This document shows, one piece after another, positions 42,244 to 50,930 of a DNA stretch of 64,000 bases. Every line of letters starts with the position of its first letter. Position 1 is the stretch's first letter. This DNA is from Edaphocola aurantiacus. GTDB taxonomy: Bacteria > Bacteroidota > Bacteroidia > Chitinophagales > Chitinophagaceae. The DNA is taken from positions 335,328-399,327 of the forward strand of contig NZ_VOSI01000004.1 in NCBI RefSeq assembly GCF_019797745.1, written 5' to 3'. The translations under genes were made by a program, and so were the position numbers. Under the pieces are notes generated by a model that did no database searches, was not told the origin of the DNA, and saw only the letters and a program-made list of their open reading frames with translations.

Positions 42244-44175
42244 TTAATCGATTCGTTTTAAATTGATCGTAGTACTTGGAGATACCACCAGGGGGAACTT
42301 CTCTATCGTTACATCAGAAGGGTCCAGTCCGAAGCCTTTCTCTTCAGATAAGCTGATATTTTTCAGGATGAAATATCCGCGCATCACCATTTTCTCAAAT
42401 AAAGACAGTTCATTATCTCTTGACAGGAATTTCTCCAGTACAATGAAGCGGAAATCACCGCGTACATTATGGCTGCTCAGAGACTCATATCGGCTCACGA
42501 TATTCACCTCTTTATTGGCCACTAGGTCTTCAACTACCTTACGGAACATCAGTTGTACCTTTTGTTCTACACGGAAGCCCAGTCTGAATTCGATACGGAT
42601 GATCTCATTCGGGATAATGGTATGTACAGAATACTCTGTAGTATAAGGCTCATCCAGTACATGCACGTGTACAAACCAATAGATGTCGGCACGCTTCGGC
42701 TTTTTGTACAGGATAGAGTAAATGATTTTATGTTCCAGCTCCTTATGGTCATCTGCACTGGTCAGGTATACCAGGTGGGTAGCATATTTTGGAATAGAAC
42801 GGTCATTGGACAGATCCTGTATAATCGGCACATAATCTTCCAGGCGTACAAATTCCACATAACGGTTCTTGATCTTGCGGGCACGATACCATACATACAT
42901 AATGGCAAACAGCACTACCGCAATCACCAGGGTCACCTTACCGCCATGCTCAAACTTATCCAGGTTGGCGATCAGGAAAGATATCTCAATAGTCAGGTAT
43001 ACCAACAGGTATAACACGATCAGCATTTTAGAAATGCGTCGGGTATACAGATAGAAGGCAAACAGGGTAGAGGTCATGATCATCGTCAGGGTAATGGATA
43101 AACCATAAGCACCTTCCATATGCTCTGAACTGCCGAAATAGAATACGATCATACAACAACCGGCAAACAGGAACCAGTTGATCGCCGGAATATATAACTG
43201 CCCGCGTTCTGTAGTCGGGTAATTGATCTTCAGCTTAGGCCATAAGTTCATTTTAATAGCCTCACTTACCAGGGAGAAAGCTCCGGAAATCAGTGCCTGA
43301 GAGGCAATAATCGCCGCAAAAGTAGCCACTACGATACCGATAGTACGGTACTGCTCCGGAATAATCTGGAAGAAAGGATTCACCTCTCTCGGCATTACCT
43401 TACCATTATAATGATGCAGGATCCAGGCACCCTGACCGATGTAGTTCAGGATCAGGCAGACCTTAACAAAGATCCAGGACATGCGTATATTGGCACGGCC
43501 ACAGTGACCCAGGTCGGAGTAGAGCGCTTCAGCCCCCGTAGTACAGAGGAATACCGCACCTAATATCCAGAAACCTTTAGGCTCTGTGATCAGTAATTGA
43601 ATACCGTAATAAGGATTGATTGCTTTGAAAATAGCGGCATCATCACCGATGTGGATCAGGCCAATGCCTGCCATCATCAGGAACCACAGCAACATAACCG
43701 GACCGAACAGTTTACCGATCGATTTGGTACCGAACTGCTGCATGAAGAATACTACAGCCAGGATTGCGATTACGATAGAAATAGTGGTACTCCGCGATTG
43801 CTTCAGTCCCTCGATAGCCGAGGTGATGGTAATGGGGGGCGTGATCAGACCATCGGCCAGTAATGCCGCACCACCGATCATACCAATGATTACAATCCAT
43901 TTGGAATGCCGCCTTACCAGTGCATAAAGGGAGAAAATGCCACCTTCACCATTGTTGTCTGCCCGCAAAGTGAGCCATACATATTTAATAGTGGTCTGAA
44001 GGGTCAGGGTCCAGATGATCAGGGATACACCACCCACAACGAGCAGTTCATCAATCACGCGGTCTCTGACAATGGCACTCATAGTGTAGAGCGGAGAGGT
44101 ACCGATATCTCCGTAGACAATTCCTAATGCGATAATAATACCGGCTAAGGATAACTTTTTAGACTGTGCACTCAC
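42244..44175 (-). CDS. kup: KUP-family potassium transporter
   Basis: A 643-residue K+/H+ symporter. It starts with GTG at 44175, preceded by a consensus promoter; no in-frame ATG lies before helix 1. The N-terminal region has GIVYGDIGTSPLYT, a signature of the family. Twelve hydrophobic helices cover about 8-440, and a cytoplasmic C-terminal domain of about 200 residues follows. It takes up K+ driven by the proton gradient. It is cotranscribed with ribF downstream and divergent from the Fe-S membrane protein gene. Confidence 0.96.
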   Translation of the reverse strand: MSAQSKKLSLAGIIIALGIVYGDIGTSPLYTMSAIVRDRVIDELLVVGGVSLIIWTLTLQTTIKYVWLTLRADNNGEGGIFSLYALVRRHSKWIVIIGMIGGAALLADGLITPPITITSAIEGLKQSRSTTISIVIAILAVVFFMQQFGTKSIGKLFGPVMLLWFLMMAGIGLIHIGDDAAIFKAINPYYGIQLLITEPKGFWILGAVFLCTTGAEALYSDLGHCGRANIRMSWIFVKVCLILNYIGQGAWILHHYNGKVMPREVNPFFQIIPEQYRTIGIVVATFAAIIASQALISGAFSLVSEAIKMNLWPKLKINYPTTERGQLYIPAINWFLFAGCCMIVFYFGSSEHMEGAYGLSITLTMIMTSTLFAFYLYTRRISKMLIVLYLLVYLTIEISFLIANLDKFEHGGKVTLVIAVVLFAIMYVWYRARKIKNRYVEFVRLEDYVPIIQDLSNDRSIPKYATHLVYLTSADDHKELEHKIIYSILYKKPKRADIYWFVHVHVLDEPYTTEYSVHTIIPNEIIRIEFRLGFRVEQKVQLMFRKVVEDLVANKEVNIVSRYESLSSHNVRGDFRFIVLEKFLSRDNELSLFEKMVMRGYFILKNISLSEEKGFGLDPSDVTIEKFPLVVSPSTTINLKRID

Positions 44176-44198
44176 GGCTTAAAAAAGATTTTAGACGA

Positions 44199-44227
44199 CA
44201 AAGGTATACGGAAATTCCAAACTACAA
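44199..44227 (-). promoter_or_regulatory. Promoter of kup-ribF
   Basis: On the minus strand, TACCTTTG (44199-44206) with TTG at 44225-44227, an 18-bp spacer. It lies 24 bp before the GTG start. Confidence 0.65.
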
Positions 44228-44381
44228 AATTATTGTTCTATGTAAAATCTTTTACAGAAACATGACAAAGGCTTTTGTAGTTGCAAAAACTGATGTATTT
44301 TCGCAGGGTGTGTCCTGTAACGCGGTTACCGACCGGAAATCAGTACCTTGCACGCTGTAAATAATATATTCAATACCACGT

Positions 44382-45704
44382 ATGCTACATATTATACAAC
44401 AAGTCCTTTTTATTCTCGTTCTGGGTTTTGCATCGTTTGTTTTCTATAAAAAGATCATGTCCATCCGCCGGAATATCAACCTCGGTAAAGAGGAAGTTTT
44501 CGGAGGCGACGCTGGCCTGCGCTGGAAAAATGTCTTGCTGCTGGCCTTCGGACAGAAAAAAATGTTTAAACGCATGACACCGGCTATCCTGCACTTCTTT
44601 GTATATGCAGGGTTCATCATTATCAATGCAGAAATGCTGGAGATTGTGCTGGATGGTATATTAGGTACCCACCGTTTATTCTCCCCGTTCCTGGGTGTTG
44701 TATATCCTGTACTCTTAGGTATGTTCGAGATACTGGCACTGACGGTACTGGTATCCTGTGTGATCTTCCTGATCAGAAGAAACGTACTGAAGCTGAAACG
44801 CCTGACTACAGGCGAACTGAGCGGAGGATGGCCTAAAACAGATGCAAACCTGATCCTGGTTACAGAGATCGTACTCATGTCTTTACTGCTGATCATGAAT
44901 GCCTGTGACTATAACCTGCAGCAGCTGCATGCAGAACATTATGCACAAACCGGACCATTCCTGATCTCTCAATACATTGCACCATTATTCTCCGGACTGA
45001 GCGAAAGCAGCCTGCTGGCTGTTGAGCGTGGTGCCTGGTGGATCCACATTATCGGTATCCTGGCCTTCCTGAACTATCTTCCTTATTCTAAGCACTTACA
45101 TATTGTACTGGCCTTCCCTAATGCCTATTATGTATCACTGGAGCCGGTTGGCGAAATGAACAATATGAAAGATATCCAGAACGAAGTGTTATATGCTATG
45201 GAACCGGATAAAGCACCTACAGAAGTACCTGCAGATGCAGCGATGCCTAAGTTCGGTGCCAAAGACGTGATGGACCTGAGCTGGAAAAGCCTGCTGGATG
45301 CCTATGCCTGTACAGAATGTGGTCGTTGTACCGCCAGCTGTCCGGCTAATATTACCGGTAAAAAACTGTCTCCGCGCAAGATCATGATGGATACCCGCGA
45401 TCGCCTGGAGGAAGTAGGTAAGAACATTGATGCCAATAAAGAATTTGTAGACGATAACAAATCGCTGCTGCATGATTATATTACTACTGAAGAATTAAGA
45501 GCCTGTACCAGCTGTAATGCCTGTGTAGAAGCCTGTCCGGTAAGTATTAATCCGTTGAACATTATCCTGGAGCTGCGCCGTAACCTGTATATGGAAGAAA
45601 GTAATGTGCCGCAGGAATGGATGCAGATGTCAAACAATATTGAAAATAACATGGCTCCGTGGAAAATGAGTCCTAGCGATCGTGATGCCTGGGCACATAG
45701 CTAA
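44382..45704 (+). CDS. Membrane Fe-S oxidoreductase, heterodisulfide reductase/GlpC-like
   Basis: A 440-residue protein. The first 240 residues contain about five membrane helices similar to NarI-type cytochrome b subunits, including PAILHFFVYAGFIIINAEML and WWIHIIGILAFLNYLPYSKH, whose histidines could bind heme. The C-terminal domain carries two [4Fe-4S] motifs: CTECGRCTASCP near 307-318, and CTSCNACVEACP near 377-388. It probably passes electrons between the quinone pool and the cysteine-rich partner encoded at 46232. The partner gene is separated only by a DinB-family gene, suggesting a three-gene transcript. The substrate is unknown. Confidence 0.92.
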   Translation: MLHIIQQVLFILVLGFASFVFYKKIMSIRRNINLGKEEVFGGDAGLRWKNVLLLAFGQKKMFKRMTPAILHFFVYAGFIIINAEMLEIVLDGILGTHRLFSPFLGVVYPVLLGMFEILALTVLVSCVIFLIRRNVLKLKRLTTGELSGGWPKTDANLILVTEIVLMSLLLIMNACDYNLQQLHAEHYAQTGPFLISQYIAPLFSGLSESSLLAVERGAWWIHIIGILAFLNYLPYSKHLHIVLAFPNAYYVSLEPVGEMNNMKDIQNEVLYAMEPDKAPTEVPADAAMPKFGAKDVMDLSWKSLLDAYACTECGRCTASCPANITGKKLSPRKIMMDTRDRLEEVGKNIDANKEFVDDNKSLLHDYITTEELRACTSCNACVEACPVSINPLNIILELRRNLYMEESNVPQEWMQMSNNIENNMAPWKMSPSDRDAWAHS

Positions 45705-45728
45705 TCCACAGCCTCAATACAACATATT

Positions 45729-46190
45729 ATGATGAATGATCAGTTTGCCTTTGCCCTCACCGCCCGCAGAAAATTTGCACAATGGGTAGAGGAGTTAAGT
45801 ACAGATCAGCTGAATACCATACCGGAGCACTTTAAAAACAATATAGCCTGGCACCTGGGACATATTGTAGTCAGTACGGAAATACTGTGTTATTACAAAA
45901 CAGGTGTAGATCCTGAAAGGGTAATCGAGGGAGTGGAAAAATACCGTCATGGTACCAGGCCGGAAGCCTATATCCCTGCCGAAGAAATTACACGCCTGAA
46001 AGACCGCCTGGTGGTATCGCTGGAAGAGATCAGTGCAGATTATGCTGCCGGTCGTTTTGCCACAATAACGCCGTTCCAGACGATGACTTTCGGTTTTGAT
46101 ATGGATAATATAGATACAGTACTGCAGTGCTGTACACACCATGACCTCCTGCACCTGGGGCAAGCCGGTGCCATGAGTAAACTGGTATAG
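45729..46190 (+). CDS. DinB/YfiT-like metal-dependent protein
   Basis: A 153-residue four-helix-bundle protein of the DinB superfamily. Candidate metal ligands are the histidines of IAWHLGHIV near 39-47, and HHDLLHLGQ near 138-146, as in the family. Members include bacillithiol- or mycothiol-dependent transferases and uncharacterised DinB proteins; the reaction cannot be deduced. It starts with ATG 45729, 24 bp after the Fe-S membrane gene, and ends 41 bp before its partner, so it is inside that module. Confidence 0.9.
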   Translation: MMNDQFAFALTARRKFAQWVEELSTDQLNTIPEHFKNNIAWHLGHIVVSTEILCYYKTGVDPERVIEGVEKYRHGTRPEAYIPAEEITRLKDRLVVSLEEISADYAAGRFATITPFQTMTFGFDMDNIDTVLQCCTHHDLLHLGQAGAMSKLV

Positions 46191-46231
46191 AATATAAAAA
46201 GAAATAATTTTACATAAAATTACGCTAGAGC

Positions 46232-47008
46232 ATGACGGTAAAAACAATGGCCGAATATATGGCTGAAGGAACGGAACCAGAAGTATTGTTTTGGGTTGGA
46301 TGTGCAGGAAGTTTCGATCAGCGCGCGCAAAGAATTACCAAAGCCTTTGTACAGATTCTGAATAAAGTAGGTATACAGTTCGCAATCCTGGGTCAGGAAG
46401 AAGGGTGTACGGGAGATCCTGCCCGCAGATCCGGTAACGAATTCCTGTTCCAGATGATGGCTTATAATAATATACAGGTGTTGAATGGCTACGGTATCAA
46501 AAAGATCGTAACTGCCTGCCCGCACTGTTTTAATACGCTTAAAAATGAGTACCCTGCACTGGGTGGCGAGTATGAAGTGATTCACCACGCGACCTTCCTG
46601 CAGCAGCTCATCAATGATGGCCGCATTGTTATGAAAGAGGGTGGTACCTTTAAAGGTAAAAAAATCACCTACCATGACAGCTGTTACCTTGGGCGTGCCA
46701 ATAATATCTATGAAGCACCGAGAGCCGTACTGGAAGCGATGGATGTAGAACTGGTAGAGATGAAGCGTTGCCGTACCAATGGCCTTTGCTGTGGTGCCGG
46801 TGGAGCACAGATGTTTAAGGAAGAAGAACAGGGAACAACCCGTGTGAATTTTGAACGTACAAAAGAGGCGGTAGCAACCGGTGCATCGATCATCGCAGCA
46901 AACTGTCCTTTCTGTACTACCATGCTGATGGATGGGGTGAAAAACCAGGAAAAAGAGGACAGTGTACAGGTACTGGACATTGCCGAAATGATTGCACAAA
47001 GCATTTAA
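46232..47008 (+). CDS. Cysteine-rich (CCG-domain) Fe-S oxidoreductase subunit
   Basis: A 258-residue soluble protein with two CCG domains of the HdrB/GlpC/LldE type. The first has VLFWVGCAGSFD near 19-30 and ACPHCFNTLKNEYP near 95-108. The second has YHDSCYLGRANNIY near 148-161, GLCCGAGGAQMF, and NCPFCTTMLMDG near 230. Such proteins bind a non-cubane [4Fe-4S] cluster that reduces a disulfide or a hydroxyacid. It probably forms a complex with the membrane Fe-S subunit at 44382. The reductant and substrate are unknown. Confidence 0.93.
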   Translation: MTVKTMAEYMAEGTEPEVLFWVGCAGSFDQRAQRITKAFVQILNKVGIQFAILGQEEGCTGDPARRSGNEFLFQMMAYNNIQVLNGYGIKKIVTACPHCFNTLKNEYPALGGEYEVIHHATFLQQLINDGRIVMKEGGTFKGKKITYHDSCYLGRANNIYEAPRAVLEAMDVELVEMKRCRTNGLCCGAGGAQMFKEEEQGTTRVNFERTKEAVATGASIIAANCPFCTTMLMDGVKNQEKEDSVQVLDIAEMIAQSI

Positions 47009-47062
47009 CCAAATACAGGCCTTAGGGCTCTATATTCATTCACCCTAAAAACAAAATTCAAC

Positions 47063-47299
47063 ATGAAAAAAGTAATTTTTACAGCTCTGGGTGCAGTAGC
47101 AATCTGCACTACAATTGGTCTGGTATCCTGCTCTAAAAGCTATGAATGTGAATGTTCATATGACGATGGAAGCGGTACTAAACAAACCAACAACTCTACT
47201 CTGGCAGGATATACCCGTGTAGATGCCAAAGCTTCCTGCGATGCAATCGAGATCGGTCTGAAGTCCAGCTTCTCCGATGTTTCCTGCTCGCTGAAATAG
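47063..47299 (+). CDS. Small Cys-containing lipoprotein A
   Basis: A 78-residue predicted lipoprotein with lipobox LVSC (C23). The mature part has the pattern SKSYECEC, a variable loop (DDGSGTKQTNNST), then DAKASCDAIEIGL and VSCSLK at the end. It shares this spacing with the next gene (47352), so the two are paralogues. The four non-lipid cysteines could form two disulfides. No function is recognised. The gene has no partner on the opposite strand and follows the CCG subunit by 54 bp. Confidence 0.82.
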   Translation: MKKVIFTALGAVAICTTIGLVSCSKSYECECSYDDGSGTKQTNNSTLAGYTRVDAKASCDAIEIGLKSSFSDVSCSLK

Positions 47300-47351
47300 T
47301 GTTTACCGCAAACTTGTAAATTGGGAATTCATTTTTCCGTAACTTTAGGCC

Positions 47352-47603
47352 ATGAAAAAGAAAGTATTGTATGTAACGGCGGTGGCATCAATTCTCCTGC
47401 TGCAGTCTTGTAAAAGAGATTATACCTGCTCTTGCGTGAGTTTAAATAACGGTGAGTATAGTACAAAAGATACGGCCATTGAGAATGCTACAAAAGCAGA
47501 TGCCATATTTAATTGCAATCTGATCGAAGGTCAGAAGCAGAAAGACTATATTGAAAATGACAGTAAAGACACCGTTAAATACTGCAATCTCAATAAAAGT
47601 TAA
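47352..47603 (+). CDS. Small Cys-containing lipoprotein B
   Basis: An 83-residue lipoprotein with lipobox LQSC (C20), paralogous to the preceding gene: KRDYTCSC, a variable loop (LNNGEYSTKDTAIENAT), KADAIFNCNLIEG and KYCNLNK. The cysteine spacing matches lipoprotein A, including the ADA..C..IE core. It lies 52 bp downstream of A. No function is recognised. A 20-22-bp-stem terminator follows. Confidence 0.82.
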   Translation: MKKKVLYVTAVASILLLQSCKRDYTCSCVSLNNGEYSTKDTAIENATKADAIFNCNLIEGQKQKDYIENDSKDTVKYCNLNKS

Positions 47604-47626
47604 GTTTTAAAAATACTAAAAAGCAT

Positions 47627-47673
47627 ATAAATTTAGAAGGGCATTCTCTACGAGAATGCCCTTCTAAATTTAT
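47627..47673. terminator. 22-bp-stem terminator after the lipoprotein pair
   Basis: Arms at 47627-47648 and 47652-47673 with core AGAAGGGCATTCTC/GAGAATGCCCTTCT; A/T-rich flanks are part of the stem. Confidence 0.9.
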
Positions 47674-47735
47674 TATTTCCTTAATGGTATAGTTCGAAAA
47701 AAAGCGTATTTTTAGTACAACTAAACATCACGATT

Positions 47736-48821
47736 TTGACAGAACAAATCATCAACTTAGAATCCGTAAATCCCATTGAGTTTTTTGGTGTTAATAACAA
47801 CAAATTTGACCTGATAAAGAAGCGATTTCCCTTACTGAAAATATTATCCCGAGGTTCACAACTCAAAGTCGTAGGCCATCCCGATGAAGTTGCTTTAGCA
47901 AAAGACAAAATTGGATTAATTGTACAGTACCTGGAGAAAAACGGACATCTTTCCGAAGATTATTTCTCTACCATATTAGGCGACGCCGACGGAGGCGTAG
48001 ACGATAATGCCGTCAGCAGTATTCTTGATATCGATTCTGATAACAACATCATTGTTTTTGGTAACAATGGTAAGGTCATTAAGGCAAAAACGAAGAATCA
48101 GAAATTACTCGTAGCTACTGCAGAGAAAAACGACATCATCTTCGCGGTAGGGCCCGCCGGTACCGGTAAAACGTACACCGCCGTAGCGCTGGCTGTAAGA
48201 GCGCTGAAAAACAAATCAGTGAAGAAAATAGTATTGACCCGCCCGGCTGTAGAAGCGGGCGAGAGCCTGGGTTTCCTGCCCGGAGATCTGAAGGAAAAAA
48301 TTGATCCGTACCTGCGTCCTTTATACGATGCCCTGGACGATATGATCCCGCCGGATAAGCTCAGCTATTATATGGCCAATCGCATTATAGAAATTGCGCC
48401 CCTGGCCTATATGCGTGGTCGTACGCTTGATAACTGTTATATCATCCTCGATGAGGCGCAGAATACAACCGATCTGCAACTGAAGATGTTCCTGACGCGT
48501 ATAGGACCAGCAGCGAAAGCCCTCATTACCGGGGATATGTCGCAGGTCGATCTGCCTAAAAACCAGAAATCAGGCCTGGCCCGTGCCCATCGCATCCTGA
48601 AAAATATAGATGGTATCAGCTTTATCGAACTGACAGGAGATGATGTAGTGCGCCACCGACTGGTAAAACAGATCATCAGAGCATATGATCATGAAACTGA
48701 AAGAGAAGATAAACTGAAAGAAAAGTACAAAGAAGAACGACGTGCCCAGTATGCCACACCGCCGGCAGAACCGCAAACCGGAGTAGAGCCGGAGCATACA
48801 GAGCCGAGACAAGCATCTTAA
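47736..48821 (+). CDS. phoH: PhoH-family ATPase (PhoH-like/YbeZ)
   Basis: A 361-residue protein. It starts with TTG at 47736, because TEQIINLESVNPIEFFGVNN directly after it is the conserved N-terminus of the family and no in-frame ATG is nearby. The KH-like N-terminal part (to about 95) is followed by Walker A GPAGTGKT (139-146), LTRPAVEAGESLGFLPGD, Walker B YIILDEAQN and the sensor GDMSQVDLP. A hydrophilic Glu/Lys/Pro tail of about 45 residues closes the protein. PhoH-like proteins are RNA-associated ATPases linked to rRNA processing. The next gene on this strand is 430 bp away. Confidence 0.95.
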   Translation: MTEQIINLESVNPIEFFGVNNNKFDLIKKRFPLLKILSRGSQLKVVGHPDEVALAKDKIGLIVQYLEKNGHLSEDYFSTILGDADGGVDDNAVSSILDIDSDNNIIVFGNNGKVIKAKTKNQKLLVATAEKNDIIFAVGPAGTGKTYTAVALAVRALKNKSVKKIVLTRPAVEAGESLGFLPGDLKEKIDPYLRPLYDALDDMIPPDKLSYYMANRIIEIAPLAYMRGRTLDNCYIILDEAQNTTDLQLKMFLTRIGPAAKALITGDMSQVDLPKNQKSGLARAHRILKNIDGISFIELTGDDVVRHRLVKQIIRAYDHETEREDKLKEKYKEERRAQYATPPAEPQTGVEPEHTEPRQAS

Positions 48822-48837
48822 TGCAAATAATTGCAAT

Positions 48838-48881
48838 CATAATAAAAAAGTGCACCACTTATGGTGCACTTTTTTATTATG
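48838..48881. terminator. Bidirectional terminator between phoH and a small membrane-protein gene
   Basis: CATAATAAAAAAGTGCACCA (48838-48857) pairs with 48862-48881. The stop codon of the minus-strand gene lies inside its right arm. Confidence 0.88.
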
Positions 48882-49089
48882 TGTTCTTTATAGAGGCTAC
48901 CTGTTGCTTCCGGACACTTCTTTTGCCGAGATAAACGAAGATAATGGAGAAGACCAGCGCAGCTATTCCTGTCTTCATCAGTGATTTGATTGAGGTTACA
49001 TCTGAATCCTGCCAGAGAAATTTTTTAACTAAAGTACTCACAATACTATAGACCAGGGTCATAAGTATAATTCTGAAAACGGTTTTCAT
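48877..49089 (-). CDS. Small two-helix membrane protein
   Basis: A 70-residue protein with two membrane helices (VFRIILMTLVYSIVSTLV and LMKTGIAALVFSIIFVYL) and a basic C-terminus. No family is recognised. Its stop codon lies within the bidirectional terminator, and the upstream promoter is not evident. Short length makes the call tentative, but codon use and the hydrophobic pattern support translation. Confidence 0.65.
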   Translation of the reverse strand: MKTVFRIILMTLVYSIVSTLVKKFLWQDSDVTSIKSLMKTGIAALVFSIIFVYLGKRSVRKQQVASIKNT

Positions 49090-49200
49090 GTAATGGATTA
49101 TGGGTTAGGAGATTTGTCCGTCAGGACCTCGTAAAGATAATAATAAGTGAGGTGAATAAAATGCACAAAAGTCATACAGTACTGTTTCTCTTAAAATTAC

Positions 49201-49231
49201 TGTGTGCATACACACAAATCAATTAATTTTG
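49201..49231 (+). promoter_or_regulatory. Promoter region of the SDR gene with a dyad
   Basis: TAATTTTG at 49224-49231 is a -7 box 18 bp before the ATG. Upstream at 49201-49216 lies the dyad TGTGTG-CATA-CACACA, at the place a -33 box would occupy. No TTG is found there, so an activator or repressor site is possible. Confidence 0.45.
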
Positions 49232-49249
49232 GGCGCACAAACATAATCA

Positions 49250-50053
49250 ATGAACCTGAATCATAAAGTAGTAGCCATTACCGGGGCCTCTTCCGGGATC
49301 GGAAAAGCACTGGCTATGGATGCCCTGAGCAGAGGAGCGCAGGTGGCCGTTTGCGCCAGAAGCCTGGAAAAATTACAACAAGCTTATCCGCAGCACGAAA
49401 ATATCTTATTCGTACAGGCCGATGTGTCTAAAGAAGAAGATTGTTTTGCCTTTATAGATGCTGTTATGGCTAAATGGGGCAGGGTAGATGTACTCATCAA
49501 CAATGCAGGCAATAGTATGCGTGCTTTGTTTGAGGAACTGGATATAAAAGTACTGCGCGAGCTGATGGATGTAAACTTCTGGGGAACGGTATGTACGACC
49601 AAAGCGGCTTTGCCGAGCATTATTAAAAACGGAGGTACTATTGTAGGTGTTTCTTCTATTGCCGGTTACAGAGGTTTGCCGGGCAGAACGGGTTATTCTT
49701 CCTCGAAGTTTGCGATGCAGGGCTTCCTGGAATCGCTGCGTACAGAACTGTTGTATAAAAATGTAAATGTAATGTGGGTAGCACCTGGCTTTACTTCTTC
49801 CAATATCCGCAATACCGCACTTTCGGCAGATGGTAAGGCACAAAAGGAAACGCCGCTCGATGAAAGCAAACTGATGAGCTCAGAAACCTGCGCCCGTATT
49901 ATCCTTGATGGTATTGAGAAACGCAAGCGTACTATTGTGATGACCTCACAGGGCAAGCTTACGGTGCTGCTGAGCAAACTGTTGCCGGGCTTCCTTGATA
50001 AAATGGTGTTCAACCATTTTGCCAAAGAGCCGAATAGTCCGCTGAAGAAATAA
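49250..50053 (+). CDS. Short-chain dehydrogenase/reductase (SDR)
   Basis: A 267-residue classical SDR. The NAD(P) loop TGASSGIG (11-18), NNAG (84-87), the serine region GVSSIAGY (133-140), and the YxxxK pair Y149/K153 are all present. It probably oxidises or reduces a lipid-like or sugar alcohol; the resemblance to lipid-active SDRs is loose. The C-terminal 50 residues contain a hydrophobic stretch (KLTVLLSKLLPGFLDKMVF) that could be membrane-associated. It has its own promoter and converges with the minus-strand membrane operon, only 10 bp from its end. Confidence 0.93.
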   Translation: MNLNHKVVAITGASSGIGKALAMDALSRGAQVAVCARSLEKLQQAYPQHENILFVQADVSKEEDCFAFIDAVMAKWGRVDVLINNAGNSMRALFEELDIKVLRELMDVNFWGTVCTTKAALPSIIKNGGTIVGVSSIAGYRGLPGRTGYSSSKFAMQGFLESLRTELLYKNVNVMWVAPGFTSSNIRNTALSADGKAQKETPLDESKLMSSETCARIILDGIEKRKRTIVMTSQGKLTVLLSKLLPGFLDKMVFNHFAKEPNSPLKK

Positions 50054-50063
50054 TAAAGAAATA

Positions 50064-50930
50064 CTAGACAGATACAACCGGTTGCCCTTTGCGGAACCGG
50101 TTTTTCCATTTTACCCACTGACGGGCAGGCAAGAGCAGCATAATCATGATGTCCAATTGTTCTATAAAGAATACATTGGCAAATAATGACGTAGTGATAA
50201 AAATGATCAGGCCGGAAGCGATCAGCAGGCGGTCATATTTACGGGTGAAAAATCCGGCCAGGAATAAGCCCTCTGTCAGGAACACCAGCTTCTGTCCTAC
50301 ATTGACCAGCTCGGGATGGCGGATCAGCCAGGTGTACAGCGCCGTCAGGTTGGTGCCGGGATTAAGAAATACATATTCGGCAATCTGTTCCTTCATCGTC
50401 ATCATCCCGTAATCCCATTGCCACATGGCCCCGTTGATGAGCTTCAGGATGAAAGTAGAGCCATATACCCAGCAGGCATAATAGCGGGCGCCTTCCCATA
50501 ATAAGCCGAAGGTGCTGTCCCGGCGGGCACAGAAGGGAAGTATACCGATCCATAACAGGAACAGGTAGTGCTGGTTAAAATCTACATATACATTGGTGGT
50601 TACAATCAGGAGCAGGAACAGCAGGGCAAACACCATAGCCAGCCAGGATTTTCGCGGAAACAGGAAGAGCAGGATCACCGCTGCAAAAAGCGCAGAGGTG
50701 AAAAATACTGATATAGCATAATGCTGGGTGAGCAATTGGCCTATACCGCTGATATTGTACAGGAGATGGGTAATATTATAACTGGCACGGGTCAGCACAG
50801 GCTGCGCCAGTTGCATTGGCAGGGTATGCGAATAGGCCCTAAGCAGCAGGCAGAACAGACAATGGATCATAGCCAGACGGGTAATGATGACCCGGTTGGT
50901 GGCAAAAGGAGAAGTGCTGGTATTATTCAT
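50064..50930 (-). CDS. Polytopic membrane protein, possible HTTM/VKGC-like
   Basis: A 288-residue protein with six to eight membrane helices. HYLFLLWIGILPFCARRDST and YYACWVYGSTFILKLINGAMW near 150-175 recall the HTTM domain of vitamin-K-dependent gamma-carboxylase relatives, but catalytic residues cannot be aligned by eye. Its start codon overlaps the upstream gene by 8 bp. The partner encodes a short protein with one membrane helix, so they may form a two-component membrane complex of unknown function. Confidence 0.78.
   Translation of the reverse strand: MNNTSTSPFATNRVIITRLAMIHCLFCLLLRAYSHTLPMQLAQPVLTRASYNITHLLYNISGIGQLLTQHYAISVFFTSALFAAVILLFLFPRKSWLAMVFALLFLLLIVTTNVYVDFNQHYLFLLWIGILPFCARRDSTFGLLWEGARYYACWVYGSTFILKLINGAMWQWDYGMMTMKEQIAEYVFLNPGTNLTALYTWLIRHPELVNVGQKLVFLTEGLFLAGFFTRKYDRLLIASGLIIFITTSLFANVFFIEQLDIMIMLLLPARQWVKWKNRFRKGQPVVSV

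Noticed and set aside
49406-49843. Long antisense frames opposite SDR, lysS, dnaX, typA and others.
   Set aside because: They lie on the reverse of strongly conserved genes, have low-complexity or shadow-like composition and no starts with promoters.
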